Below, one piece after another: positions 23,240 through 35,000 of a stretch of 64,000 nucleotides of DNA. Position numbers and translations under genes: made by a program. This stretch comes from Gnetum montanum (lineage: Eukaryota; Streptophyta; Gnetopsida; Gnetales; Gnetaceae). The notes beneath the pieces were generated by a model. The model did not search any database. It was given only the letters and a program-made list of their open reading frames with translations, and was not told the origin of the DNA. The first letter of the stretch is position 1, and each line of letters starts with the position of its first letter. Where the stretch lies: the NCBI GenBank assembly GCA_015680685.1, contig MNCI01038278.1, positions 1-64,000 on the forward strand. Reading direction: 5' to 3'.

Positions 23240-24340
23240 CTAAACACTACATGAAAATCAAAGGTAACCTTTACAAGGTATGGCTTGATACAATGGTGTG
23301 TACCTAATGTTGATCAACTATGAATCCTCCAAGGCACTCATGGAGGTCCTTGTGGGGGCCATTATGTAGGGAGGAGGATGGTTGTAGAAATCCTCATGGC
23401 AAGATATTACTTACCAACAATAATCAGGGATGCTCATCAGTTATCCTATTTGTACAAATGGTGCCAACAAGATGGAGGGATAACTGTACGAATGGAAGGG
23501 CCCCAAAAATGGATCCAACCGCTAGAGCCTTTCGATCTTTGAGGCATTAACTTCATGGGGTTCATCAACATCATGTCCAACAAAAAGATGTACATCATTG
23601 AAAGAGTTAACTACTGCATCAAATGAGTCAAAGATACAATCATCACTTGTTATTCATCTTCTATGGTAGCATGGTTTGTACAAAAAAGTGTGGTAAATAG
23701 GTTTGGTATGTCAAGGGCACTTATTTCTGATAATGATACTCATTTCACAAGTGCTACCTCTCAAAAATTAATGCAATGCTTAGGGGTAGAGCATAAATTA
23801 ACTCCATATCACCCCCAAACTAATGATCAAGCCAAGGTCACTAATAGGAAAATAATGAGAATACTAACATGCACCATTAATAAATATAAGAAAGACTAGA
23901 GCACAAAACTCAACAATGCTCTATGGGCCTATTAATCTAGCTAGAAACGTCCTATTGGTTATTCCCCTTAGAAGTTAGTGTATATAAAATTACCAATTAT
24001 TCCAATCTAAACCAAGCTTTGTACACTTTTAATGGCTTGTGAACTTGACCTTAATTTAAGTGTAGCACAAAAGGAACATTTAATGACATTAAATGTTCTA
24101 GACAAAAACTAACATGCAGCCTTGTCCATGAATGAGATGCATAAGGCACATGTTAAACAACATCATGACTCACACATAATAAAAGTTCAATTCCAACCAA
24201 TTGATAAGGTTCCATACTAGAATCCCATGCATGTACCAGAATGGAAGGATCTTATATTATTCATATAACTTTTCCTTCTGGGGCCATAATGATTTTCCAT
24301 CCTTTCAGCCCCCAAAAAAAAAAAATTGCTAGTCAACATC
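23240..24340 (+). pseudogene. Element 1 integrase
   Basis: A zinc-finger relic (HGGPCGGHYVGRRMVVEIL then RYYLPTIIRDAHQ and WCQQDGGI) precedes the core start PLEPFDL.GINFMGFI, an Athila-type W(G)IDFMGP block with Trp changed to stop. ISDNDTHFTSATSQKLMQ and VEHKLTPYHPQTNDQAKVTN follow (the second catalytic D and the Y(H)PQ.(N/G)GQ.E block with E changed to K). The C-terminal part (24000-24330) ends with a GP-like motif in broken frame. Confidence 0.84.
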
Positions 24341-24945
24341 CAACAAGTGAAACCTTTCTTAGAATTAAGGATAACTAGTTATGTGGATATCCCAACCAAT
24401 GGAAAAGTATGCTCTATCTTTTGGATCACCTCCTTCCAACTTAGTTGTGAGGAAGATGGTCACCCATGTTAAGATTTTGTGTAGGCTATCCAATTTTTCA
24501 ACTTTTTGTTTTACACTATTCTTTATACATTTTAAATTTTCTTGAATATTTTGCAACTTATTTAATATATTTTACCTTATTTATATTTAGTTATGTGTTG
24601 TTTTCTTATTTGTTCATTAGGGATCTTGAGTTTTTGCCACAACTGCTACTATAACTAGAAGTTTATTTAATATTGTATTTAATGTTTGGATTGATTGTTC
24701 AATGACATGGTTTCTTCTTGGGATTATGTCCTTGATTAATGGATCATTAATTGTTTCATGATATTAGATAGTAAGTCAATGACATCTATCCATTTCACTC
24801 AACTCTGTGAGGCTCTTCATCTTGGAATCATGAGGTCCTTCCATAATTACAACTTAAATAGAATTAATAATCTTAGTACTTAATAAACTTGAAATAGACC
24901 AAGTGAGATGGACAATGGTATGGCTTCAAGGGGATTTATCACCTT

Positions 24946-25260
24946 TTGTATACAAATTCCTTCTTGAGTTTTATGGGTATCCTCATTGGTCTCTCACCAC
25001 TCCTACTATTGGCTATAATAGGAAGCATGTCTTTGCATGCTGTGATTTTTGTGAAAATAATAAAAAAAAAAATTGGAATTCAAAGCACACCCATTAGACA
25101 CAATAATGAGTATAAGCAATGGTTATGGCATTGGAAATACATGTTACTAATGCCTAAAGGTATCCCTCTAACTAAGACCCTTCCTATCTTCCTATCTTCT
25201 TGTTTTACTTCCAAAATCTTCCAAAGTTCCTCATTTTTACTATATGAAAAATTAGCCTAA
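24946..25260 (+). CDS. Short hydrophobic ORF in the Element 1 post-pol spacer
   Basis: A 104-codon open frame whose first 42 residues are strongly hydrophobic, with LSPLLLLAIIGSMSLHAVIF as the core, followed by lysines and a hydrophilic tail, like a one-pass membrane segment. Element 2 keeps the corresponding start and hydrophobic core (53963-54085: LISFSSLLLLTIIGSMSLHG), with mostly hydrophobic-for-hydrophobic changes. Athila elements carry an env-like ORF with transmembrane segments after pol (family knowledge). Whether this one is translated is unknown, since homologous non-coding DNA could also look similar. Confidence 0.4.
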   Translation: MYTNSFLSFMGILIGLSPLLLLAIIGSMSLHAVIFVKIIKKKIGIQSTPIRHNNEYKQWLWHWKYMLLMPKGIPLTKTLPIFLSSCFTSKIFQSSSFLLYEKLA

Positions 25261-25749
25261 AAAATTTTGTCGATGCATTATCATTGACGTAGCAAAAAAA
25301 TACTATACATAGGTATGAAACTTAGCCAATTCTTCACCATTTGCTTACAAATAATAGAGAAGTTTTTGCATTTTCAAAGCCTAGAGCCCTTCCAAGTATC
25401 ATAAATCTTACACCACTCATCCAATTCACCCCATTCTTCAATTTTCTAGCTACCAGGGGTATGATTTATGTCACGGGGATCATAAACCATTGGTTTCTTC
25501 TGGAAATGTTTTTGAAATTTTGCTAACTCCCCAAGATTGTTTCATTAAAATAATATGAAAATACTAATCCTCAATGAGTTAAACCTCACAAACAAACTCT
25601 TGTAGCCAATTATTAATAGAATATCAAAATAATAAGCTTACCAAAATCATAAACAAACCTAAGTATAAACCAATATAATAAGAAAGGTATCAAAAGAACT
25701 AAGGGTTATAAACTAAAATACTAAATCAAAGTTATGTTTGTAATCATAG
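25261..25749 (+). promoter_or_regulatory. Decayed internal promoter, leader and intron upstream of ORF3 (Element 1)
   Basis: Aligns with 54900-55415 of Element 2. The TATA position is mutated (TACTATACAT, 25301-25310). The leader is followed by a donor-like ACCAGGG|GTATGA (GT at 25459-25460), and an acceptor-like TAATCATAG ends at 25749, directly before the ORF3 start (GTG for ATG). The intron would be 291 bp. See the Element 2 copy for the better preserved signals. Confidence 0.45.
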
Positions 25750-28640
25750 GTGGCACCAAAGAGAGGAGCACCTATAGGAGGATCTTCCCAACCTGGGAAA
25801 AAGTGACCAAGAGGAGGAAGGGGCCAGTAACAACCATAGTAACTCCAAAAAGCAAGAGGCCAAGGTAACACATGTAATGAGACCTCTAGGCAGGAGCTTA
25901 AGGTGGAATCTATTTAATAGATTCCTACGTTTGAGACTGGCCAATCCAGGCAAGATGAAGCTCCTAGGCCAAGGTCTAACCTTGAAATTACTCTAAAGAA
26001 GGCCTACCTAAAAAGAATTAGAAACAAGGAGGTTTAGAGTTTAGTTCTCTAAGAATTAAACTTTAGATCCTTCTTTGAGTTAGCATGAGACAAAGTCTAC
26101 ACCCAATTATAAGGGTCTTCAATGTGGTCCATTCTCTTCTCCAGTGGAGAATGGTACATGCAGGAAACCTACCTACTTTAGAACAATCAACAAGAAGATG
26201 TATTTATCAAAATTAAGAACATCACAGTCTTCTACTTGGTTGATGTCATTGTGAAGGTCCTTCGTTTGTTTGACACTGGGACAATATTGGAAAAAATCTT
26301 GACCAAAGTAGATCCAGAAGCCAAGAAATAATGAATCCAGTGTTGCTATGGAGTAGACCATAAGGAGTATGGTACACTCATGAAGGCATAACATGCCTAT
26401 TTTAAGATTACGACCTATCACCTAAACCCCTTGGTAAGGCCAAGTAAGGTAAAAACATTCTTTACCCATGCATGTGCTACTCTAAGAGAAAATTATCCTA
26501 TCAACCTTCCATAGTTTATCTATTTGGAGATAGATAAGTGCTTTAAAGAAAATAAAAAAGATGAAAGATACTCTACTTTCCATGTGTAATTAGAAAACTC
26601 TATAAAAGGGGAGTTATACCATGCTATGCCAATAACATGATTCATCATGCTCCTACTGCATCCTAGTAGGAGATTATATAGGATAAGGTAGTAGCAAAGT
26701 TGTAGGAAGAGAAGAGGCCACCATCACCACCACCTATAAGAGAAACCACACTGAACGTTCTTGTAGTTACCACATGGCTCCTAAAACTCTATGAGTAGTA
26801 GCTACATTAGTAACAAGGATCAATAGGTGGTGGGGAACCATTAGTTTTCCATACAATCCTAAGCCATCTCAATGAGATCACAAGGACCATTAGTTGGCTA
26901 GACCAAGAAACCATGCTATTGTTCTCAGCACAAAGGGATTAGAAGCCCACAAGAACAAATCATAGCACTTGTGAAGTTACAATTTTCATCCCTAGATAGA
27001 AATTCCCTGAAATTTCTAGGAATTTCACATCTTTCTTGATCTACTTAAGAAAAGAGAGGGGACAACTATTCTAGTGATGCATTGAGAACAAGAGACAATG
27101 ACAGAGGTGGTGGCTGATAGAATAGTAGAGGTCTTGAACACTTCTATGGTACACATGAAAAATATTGTTGTAATGACTAACATTCAAATGTCTGTAGTAG
27201 TAGAGAGTGGTTGGTTGAGTGCTACCCAACATGAAGAAGTATTGGAATAATTGCTGGGTTCCAAGTAATCACTTTTGGAGATCTTCAATTTCCTAGATGA
27301 AAGTACAGTAATCTAGTTGTAGTTGATAGAGACCAAAGGTAAAATACTCATTGCTAATGCTCAACTAAAGGTAGTGACCATAAAGAATCAATGGTTGGTT
27401 GTCGAGGTTGTAGAGTTCCAGGCTCATCTCTTTAACCCTACCATTCTCAACCCAAAACTCATAAGAGATGAAGCTTCCTAGTAGCTTTAGCACAAACTAA
27501 GGAAGGTTGAGAATGCAAAGGAGATAGCAGTATTTAACATAACTTTGCCAAAGGTCATGGCCTTCAACATTGACAAGGATCTATCACAAGTTCATAAAGA
27601 AAACTTGGTCCTCACCAAAGACCTTCATCGCTTTCAAAATGTTGAACAACAAAAGGACTAGATGGTCGAATTTTTTCAAAAATAGTAGGAGCACCTAGCC
27701 AAGATGAACCTTGATTTGAGGAGATTAGTAGTAGAAAATAAGAATCTCTTGATAGAGGAAGTCCAAGAACTTCATTTGAAAATAGTCATCAAGGTAGCTA
27801 CCTCAAATAATGAGGCCCTAAAATTCAAGCAAGTTCAGAATCATTACAGGTACTAGGTTGAGATCCTCAATGAGGTAAATAAAAAAATAAATTCAACTGG
27901 AAAAGATGAAGATGAACAAAGCCCTCCAGTAGCTCCAACAAAGAGGTAACATGTGGAAACTTATCTTTGATGGATTAAATGCATATGACAAAGCAAAAAT
28001 CCACCTCAAGGAGTTGCAAATTGAGGAGATGATAGAGTACATGGATATTTCCAACCTCCATTATGCAAACATGGCTATGCTGATACTAAGGAGGCTAAGA
28101 ACCAAATTGGAGAAACAAGTGGCTAGTACCTAACTCTTGTACGAGATGGAATTTAAGCATTAGAAGGAGACCAAGTAGTAGTTGAAGAAAACCAATGTTG
28201 AGCTTGAAGTTCTCAAGAGAAAATTCATTGACTAATAATTTGTTGCTAAGAACCTAGATAGAAGGATGAATGACTAGCATGAGTTGTAGAATCTCATAAA
28301 GACATTTGACATTGAATGTAAAGAATTTGCATAATTTGCAGCATGATTTGTCAATGTCAAGTTGTTGTTTCCTACAATGTTGTGCCTATGGGATATCTCT
28401 GCGCTAGCCTAACTTAGTGAAGCCACATGGACTACATACAATCCATGTAGAGAAGAGGAGAAGATGAAGGCATTACTAAATGCATTCAAGCTTTCTCTAG
28501 CAGAAGTAGTAGCAACAAGTTATCTAATCCACCTCCACTATCACAAGTGTCAAAACTTGATGAAGGACCTTTAGTGCTATAAGAGCCTCCACCTCTAGGC
28601 ACTATTTTAGAATTCATACTATCTTTAGCAACTTAGGAGT
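25750..28640 (+). pseudogene. Element 1 ORF3, post-pol coiled-coil ORF
   Basis: A long frame with many stops that aligns with 55416-58290. The first third holds a compact domain: ELNFRSFFELA, then SMWSILFSSGEWYM, then FIKIKNITVFYLVDVIVKVL and ILTKVDPEAKK. This resembles, weakly, the pattern of the putative plant transposon protein domain found in other plant retroelements (inference). The middle carries Pro runs (about 26720). From about 27070 the frame becomes long, charged and leucine-rich with heptad-like spacing (LEKQVAST, LKELQIEEMIEYMDISN), a coiled-coil of several hundred residues. Function unknown. Confidence 0.6.
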
Positions 28641-28835
28641 ATCTTCTAAAGGTTTTGTAAAGTGTCTAATTTTGTTGTAATGGATACCAATTTTGTAATT
28701 TTGTATAATCTGGCACTCAAAGCTAGTTAGTTAGTTAGTCTGTTTGTTTTTATTTTAATGAATTGCAATACCTCTCTAAATTTTGTAAGAAGCTCAATTC
28801 TACTTTTGTTCACTTAAGGAAAAATTTTCACTCAA

Positions 28836-28846
28836 TCATGGAGGTA
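28836..28846 (+). other. Polypurine tract of Element 1
   Basis: ATCATGGAGGTA stands directly before the 3' LTR start TGATAAG. Element 2 has GTCGTGGGGATA in the same place. Confidence 0.55.
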
Positions 28847-29743
28847 TGATAAGTCTTCATAAATAGGCTACATTGACGAGCATGCTTTGATGTAGTCTCA
28901 TTGACGTATTCCTATTGATGCATGGTGACATGCATCGATGCACATGCATCAACATTGATGTAAGTGAAGCCTATATAAATGCACATATCAACCAAATTTA
29001 TGACACCTTAATTCCATAGCTTAGTGAAGCTCTTGTAGTTTGATTTTCCTAGAGTTAGAATATTTTCTCTCCAAGTGTCTGCAATGTGAATTAAAGAGAT
29101 TGTACAAATCTTTATTCTAACATCATATACCTAAACACATTGGCGTGAATGGTAATAAACATGAAATTTCTAATATTCATTGCAACAATTGGATTAGTTT
29201 AATCTTTGTTACTTTAACTTTACTTTTAATGCACTTTACTTTCATGCTTTTAATTAGATAAAATAATTAATCATAAAAACATAAGTATGACCACTTCAAA
29301 CATAACGTATTACTCTTGGTAATCTTAGTAGTGGCCATTTGGTATACCTAGTACTCACTACTTGGCAATCCAATAGTGATAATACTAGTTTAGCATATGT
29401 ACAGTAGGTGGGAATGGCTACTTATGTTAGGATAGTTAGTCACTAAAGTAACTAAGTAGTTAGATAATTAATCATTAAATCTTCATTTATTCACCTAGTC
29501 CTTAGGATAAGAAAATATACATAAAATGCTTATAAAAATAGACATCATAAGGCTTAACTCATATTTAACCATACATACGAGAAACACAAGTGTGAGTTAG
29601 GAAGACAATGATTGTATAATTTCTTGACTCATTGTCTAGGACTATGGGTGAACTAAGAAACTAAGTCTATAGAATTTGACTGGATTACTAATACACACTT
29701 GTGATTCATATGGTTAGGTGTAGGGGATACCTACTACTTATGG
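28847..29743 (+). repeat. 3' LTR of Element 1
   Basis: Starts TGATAAGTCTTCATAAATAGG and aligns throughout with 2998-3864, including GCCTATATAAATG and a downstream AATAAA. U3 carries ACATGCATCGATGCACATGC. The 3' end reads CTACTTATGG where CTACTCATCA is expected, so the exact border and TSD are uncertain. Confidence 0.82.
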
Positions 29744-32065
29744 AGAAGAAGCTCTTCATAAAAATGCCAAAGAAAAACTTGCAAAAATGAATGTCCACTT
29801 GAAATCTCTCTTTAGGTATTTATAATTTTTGATATTTTAATTGAAATGGTGCAACAACATATGAAGTAAGGTAATATTCAAAGTACAATGTCATGTTAGG
29901 TGTAGCAACATATTGAGTATACATTAGCATACATCCAAAATGCATCAAAACTATAGGTTAAAATTCACACTAAGGTATTAATGTATATGAGCTTACACAA
30001 AGATACAAACTTTCCATTGGATGCCTCATCATAATTCATAAAGAAAAGATAAATAAAAATGGGGGTTAAAGAACATGAATTAAGAGAGCCCAAGCATAGT
30101 GAGAGTTCTAATAAGAGATCAAAACTCACAACATAATAGAGAGTCCTAGATTATTCAATGTAGTGTAAATCTAAAATGTTCCTACCATGAGTAGTGTAGG
30201 ATTTGATATCAAAGGAGTATCTAAGTAGGCTCAAAGTAGGGCTAATAAGCCAACATATTGATAATATTGGACTAGGTTTTTTATCTTGGTAAGCATTATC
30301 CTAGATCAAAATAGTAAACTTATTGTTGCATTTAGACTAGGATTGAATTTCTTGTTACCATTACATCAAGTTTTTAGAGTTTAGGAAGTTTAAATGATTG
30401 AATCCTCCATTATGATACAAAGAAAGGTAAGAACTAGTTTTCATTTGAAACAAATTGTAACAATTTTTTCCTACTGAATCTTCTTTAGTTTTCTATCCAA
30501 GTATCTCAATTTAAGAGGTTAAAAATCACACAATATTACCCATACACAAATTTCATGACATGGTTTGAAGTAATAGATCCAAGGGTTAGGTAGCATATTA
30601 AGGTATTAAAATGTGAGGTTATCATCAAACCTCCAATTGAGTGGTCTTACCATGGGGAGGTTTTTAAGTTGTACTAGAACCTGAAACCCCACCTAACCAA
30701 AACAAAATCTCAAGTGTTACCTCATATCCTCTATCTAAAAGACAAAACTTAAGATCATAGTGGAGAAACTAAGATAGTAGTTCTGGATGTCAAACAAGGA
30801 TAATGATATTTTAAAGTCAAAGCCAATACTAAGAAGAAATATGACTTGTTTCACTAGTTTATTGGTGAATCCAACAACTCCATGATGACCTAAACCCTCT
30901 TAGATTGAAAAAGAAGATATCATGGAAGTAGATGGTAGTACTAAAGCTTAATTATAATTAAATTAATTTTTCCATGTTTAAGTATACTTTTATTTAAACT
31001 TTGAAGCTGGTTCATTGTTTCTATGACAATTGGATATCTAGTTATATGTTTTTGGAATCATTGTGAGAAATTACTATGGTGTTAAAACCTTGAAATTTTT
31101 TTTTGAGGTAGATTGAATGATGTTAATATTATATTATGAGGTCTAGTATGATGTTAAAATGTAATCAAAGCCATTTTAACTATTATAATATTATGAAAAA
31201 GGAAAATAGTTAGGAGAGGTTTCCTAAGCATACAAAGATTGCACAAGAATACTCAAGGATTACATGAAGGAAGAGCTTCTATTTACTTCAACTTACAATG
31301 AAAGACAATTAAAATAATAGGGTTTCACTTATTTATATCTATTTTGTAGAGGATTTTTCCTCTTGGATCAAGGGTTACGCATGAAAGCTTGAAGTTTCTT
31401 TTTGTTCTTTTTTGTAATTTGCTTAATTTCTAACCTTCTAGGATCCTTTTTCTTCAAACAAAGATACTTATAACTCCTAATAGTCAAAGTAAACACATGA
31501 ACATCAAAGAAAAGACTAACATTACTTCTTACTATATTCAACTTTAAAAGAAAATGCAAATGAAGGAGTTAGTAGGAATACATTCATACTATTTCTTACA
31601 TAGACTACAACTTGCATGATCTAACCAAGTTAGCAATACTTTACTAATAAGGAATACTATATCTATACATATCATAATTCAATGTTTATTAATAATTAAT
31701 ATGAAACTTTCATAGAACTTAGATTAACTACATATCACATCATTATACTTTTTGGAATTGAATTGGTAACTTGCAAGTAGCATGCACGCTATAAATAACT
31801 AAGCAACACCTCACTCACAACATTAATTGGAGGTTGTCAAAGCCAAACAATTTATATTAATAAAAGAATAGAGTATACCATAAAAATAATACAACATATT
31901 CTTGAATAATAAAGAAGCTTCAAAAACAACAATAAAAAAAGGTGTAATGATTTTAGGAATGTTTTTTTTTTTTGGATTTTCATCTTTATCCTAGAAGATC
32001 ACTCCTTTGGGAAAATAAAAGGATTTATGGATTAGTTTTGTTTAAAAGTATACTCATGGGTTTTC
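29744..32065. other. AT-rich stretch between Element 1 and F
   Basis: No gene is seen except the coding-like remnant at 30552-30905. A run of 12 T at about 31967 could be the 3' tail of a minus-strand LINE, but I cannot connect it firmly to the LINE at 36300-39450. One 63-codon minus-strand frame (31559-31368) is basic and unrecognised. Confidence 0.35.
30552..30905 (+). pseudogene. Unrecognised coding remnant
   Basis: One + frame keeps protein-like composition for about 118 codons with only stop substitutions and no obvious shift: FMTWFEVIDPRVR, VIIKPPIEWSYHGEVFKLY, LTKTKSQVLPHILYLKDKT, FKVKANTKKKYDLFH. Stops are TAG/TAA/TGA at positions that could have been Gln, Trp or Arg codons. I do not recognise the family; a retroelement gag or ORF is possible. 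Confidence 0.3.
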
Positions 32066-35000
32066 TGTAATACCTCACCATAGGATCCCAAGGTGTTGTG
32101 TTATGTTTACATATAGAATCAATTGGGGTTATTGATTCACCTAGCTAGCTACATTATTTTAATGATATATCTTCTATGATCTTATGATATTATGTATAGT
32201 TTATTATGATATCATGATTATGCATACTAATATTTTTTGATGTATAATCAGATGTTTGTGATTAATAGGTTATGAGGTTGTGAAGAAATATTGAGCTTCA
32301 AGTATGATTCCCTACCATGTGCTCTAATCATGTATTATGAGTATGGTATCAGTGTTGTGTGGTCGATCATGTTATAAGGTCATGATGCTAATTAGGTTGT
32401 GCATGTTTTCATGATATGGCTAGTTTACAAGAGTTATAATGTTCATATGATCCTATGGTTATGTGATGGATAGTTTATGATGATATTATGTTTAGTTGAT
32501 AATTGAATTGGATGTCTCATGAGTATGTTTTAGTACATGGATCCCTTGACATTAGGTGGAATGGAAAGTCTTAGGAAAAGAAAAATAAAATTAAAAGTTA
32601 AGTTATTTGGTTATAATAAAAAACATAATACATTTTCTACATTTTCTATTCTCGTGATTTCTTCTAATTTCTTATTTTCTTTCATTCTTTGCTAAATATT
32701 AGCTAATTTTTGTTATTCTTAGAATGTTGAAAAGCTAATATTAGGAAAACTATGGTTAGGGAGGTTTAGTTCTAGTTCTAGAGGATCTAGAATCTTGTAA
32801 GGAGCATTTTGGTATCTTGGTTTTCAGATTTTATCTTTTAGCTAGTTTACTAGATGTTATGTGAGAGGTCTTACTTGTGTCCTATTTTATGATTTGAGAT
32901 CATTGTGCATTTTCATGGGTTTATGATGGAATGTGTATATGCTATGTGATGTTATGAAATTTTTGTATTATTAATGTTGTATTTGGTTTTGATGTTTAGC
33001 TATTGTGGTATGTGTATGAATTAGATTGATGTGTTTGACATTATGATTCATGGTTTTAGGGATAGTAGAGGTCTCATTGCTAGACTTCAAACTCTAAATG
33101 ATTGACATGATATGTATGGTATCTTTGTATACATGATTGACAGCTTGGAATTTTTAATTTTATTATTTTAGTTTATTTTCTTATCAAGCATGAGTTACTA
33201 GTAGGTTGCAACATGGTCGCAACTAGGTTGTGCTAGGACTTTTAATGATATACAAGTTGCAATATAGTTAAAAATAAAGATGTAAGTTATAGAAAGTCAA
33301 AATGGAATTATGACAAGGTCATGATTGAGTTTTAATTTTTATTTTTTAACAAGAAAAACTTACACAAAGTTGCAAGGCCATCATGGTCTAGTTGTAGTTG
33401 AGTTTCTGTGTGGATCGCAAGCTATGAGTTGTGATGAGTTCATGAAAAGTGAAATATGAATTTTTATAAAGACATACAAGGCCAATTCAAGATGTAAGGT
33501 TGTGGTTCTTTCTAGTTGACCACCATGATTGAGTTGAAAATCATGGCATAGGTTTTAACTAGTACAAAAATAGTATATACTCTTCAAGTTTCAAAATAGG
33601 TAGAGATTAATATATATTGATTTTTATGATAATTCATGTGTATGCATATGCGTTATCTCTGATGCATGTAGAACTAATTGTTGAGATCCTCGGTTGATTA
33701 TATTATGTTAAGTATGCATGTTACCTATATATGTGTGAAACTATGGATTGTATATATAAATGTATTGGAATACATGTGTTAAGCATGAGGTATATGGGGC
33801 TTAGGATTATGCATGTAGCACCAATTTCTTGTGTTCATCATCTATGTTATGATTGTAATGTGATTATGATATGCATGTGATATGTACATGTGGATTCATG
33901 GAGCTAACATAAGTATGTGGGCTAGTTAATGATGAGGCACCCTAAAGCAAAATAGGAAACCCCTACTAGATGCATGGGTGAGCCTCCTATCTTAACCCTC
34001 ATACTCACAATGGAAGAATATATGTCAAGTTAAGCCTATGATCGATATGAGATCTAGGGACATATGAACATGCATGGATTAACCCTTCAAAATGCTAGTG
34101 GCCTTAGGAATAAAGATGAAGCAACAAGAACTAGCATTGTTAGTGATTGAGGTTGATGTAAGATCTCCATGTACTAATTATATTATGGGTGCTCATGTCA
34201 AGGATAGATTGACTACCATAGAAGCTTTGTGATTGTGTTGATATTTGTGGGATTACAATCCATTAAGGGCATAGATAATCCATGTGATGTTTTTAATGAT
34301 ATGCTTGATATGAATAAGCCTAGTAATAATGGTGATGAGAGCGGTTACTCTAGCGGTTACTCTAGCAGTTACTCTAATTATTAGAGTGGTTACTCTAGCA
34401 GTTACTTTAACAGTTATTCTAATTATTAGAGTGGTTACTCTAATTATTAGAATAGTTGCTCCCAAGCCTATAAATACAGTGCCTGGAGGTCTAATTGGGA
34501 GGAAAGTCTTTTAGCAATTAAGTAGCTAAACTCCTGTAGTCTTTTTGAAAGTTAGAGTATTTTCCAAGTGCCCGCAGTAGGAGGTCTAAGTGTGGATGGA
34601 TCTTTATTCGAGCATTGTGTACGTGAGCACATCTTGTGTACGGCAATAAAGAAGAGCTCTTTGATTCATCCTTGCAGCACTTGAGATTTGTTTTCTTACA
34701 CATTTCTTTTATTCTATTTTCTTATGCATTTATTTTATTTTATGCACTTTACATTTCTGTTATTAGCACAGCAATTCATTTTGATCAATTAAGAAAATTG
34801 TTAAATTACACAAGCACAACCACTTCGAGCATACGTGTAATGCTTGGTATCCTAGTAATGATTAGCGTTTGGTAATCCCAACAGTGTTGCACTGGTTTAG
34901 GATGTGTACGACAAGTGGGAATGGATGTTGGTGTTAGGATTAGTTAGAACTTAGTTAATGAGTAGTTAAGTTAAATTAGTCACTTAGTTACCTCTCTCCT

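Larger units (their letters stand above)
2998..29743 (+). mobile_element. Element 1: Athila-like Ty3/gypsy retrotransposon, split by nested insertions
   Basis: The element begins with an LTR starting TGATGAG and ends with a homologous LTR. The order inside is PBS, gag, PR (DLDP where DLGS is expected), RT with IDDFSTYG, RNase H, IN, long post-pol region, polypurine tract. The RT motif DDFS(V)YG, the protease style and the long 3' region with an extra ORF place it in the Athila lineage (family knowledge). The gag is interrupted at 4797 by solo LTR E, itself interrupted by element D. Removing both leaves about 12.6 kb, close to Element 2 without its own insert (about 11.7 kb), which supports treating both halves as one element. 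No clean 5-bp TSD is visible (CCAAG on the left, AGAAG on the right) and the 3' LTR end is mutated. The LTRs are clearly diverged and all ORFs are broken, so this is an old insertion. Confidence 0.82.

Noticed and set aside
29744-29748. AGAAG as right target duplication of Element 1
   Set aside because: Matches the left flank CCAAG at only three of five positions and the LTR end itself is mutated, so no TSD is claimed.
34253-34514. Two overlapping frames of repeated Val/Thr/Ile-Arg residues on both strands
   Set aside because: Produced by the GGTTACTCTAGC tandem repeats in the solo LTR U3; low complexity and not coding.
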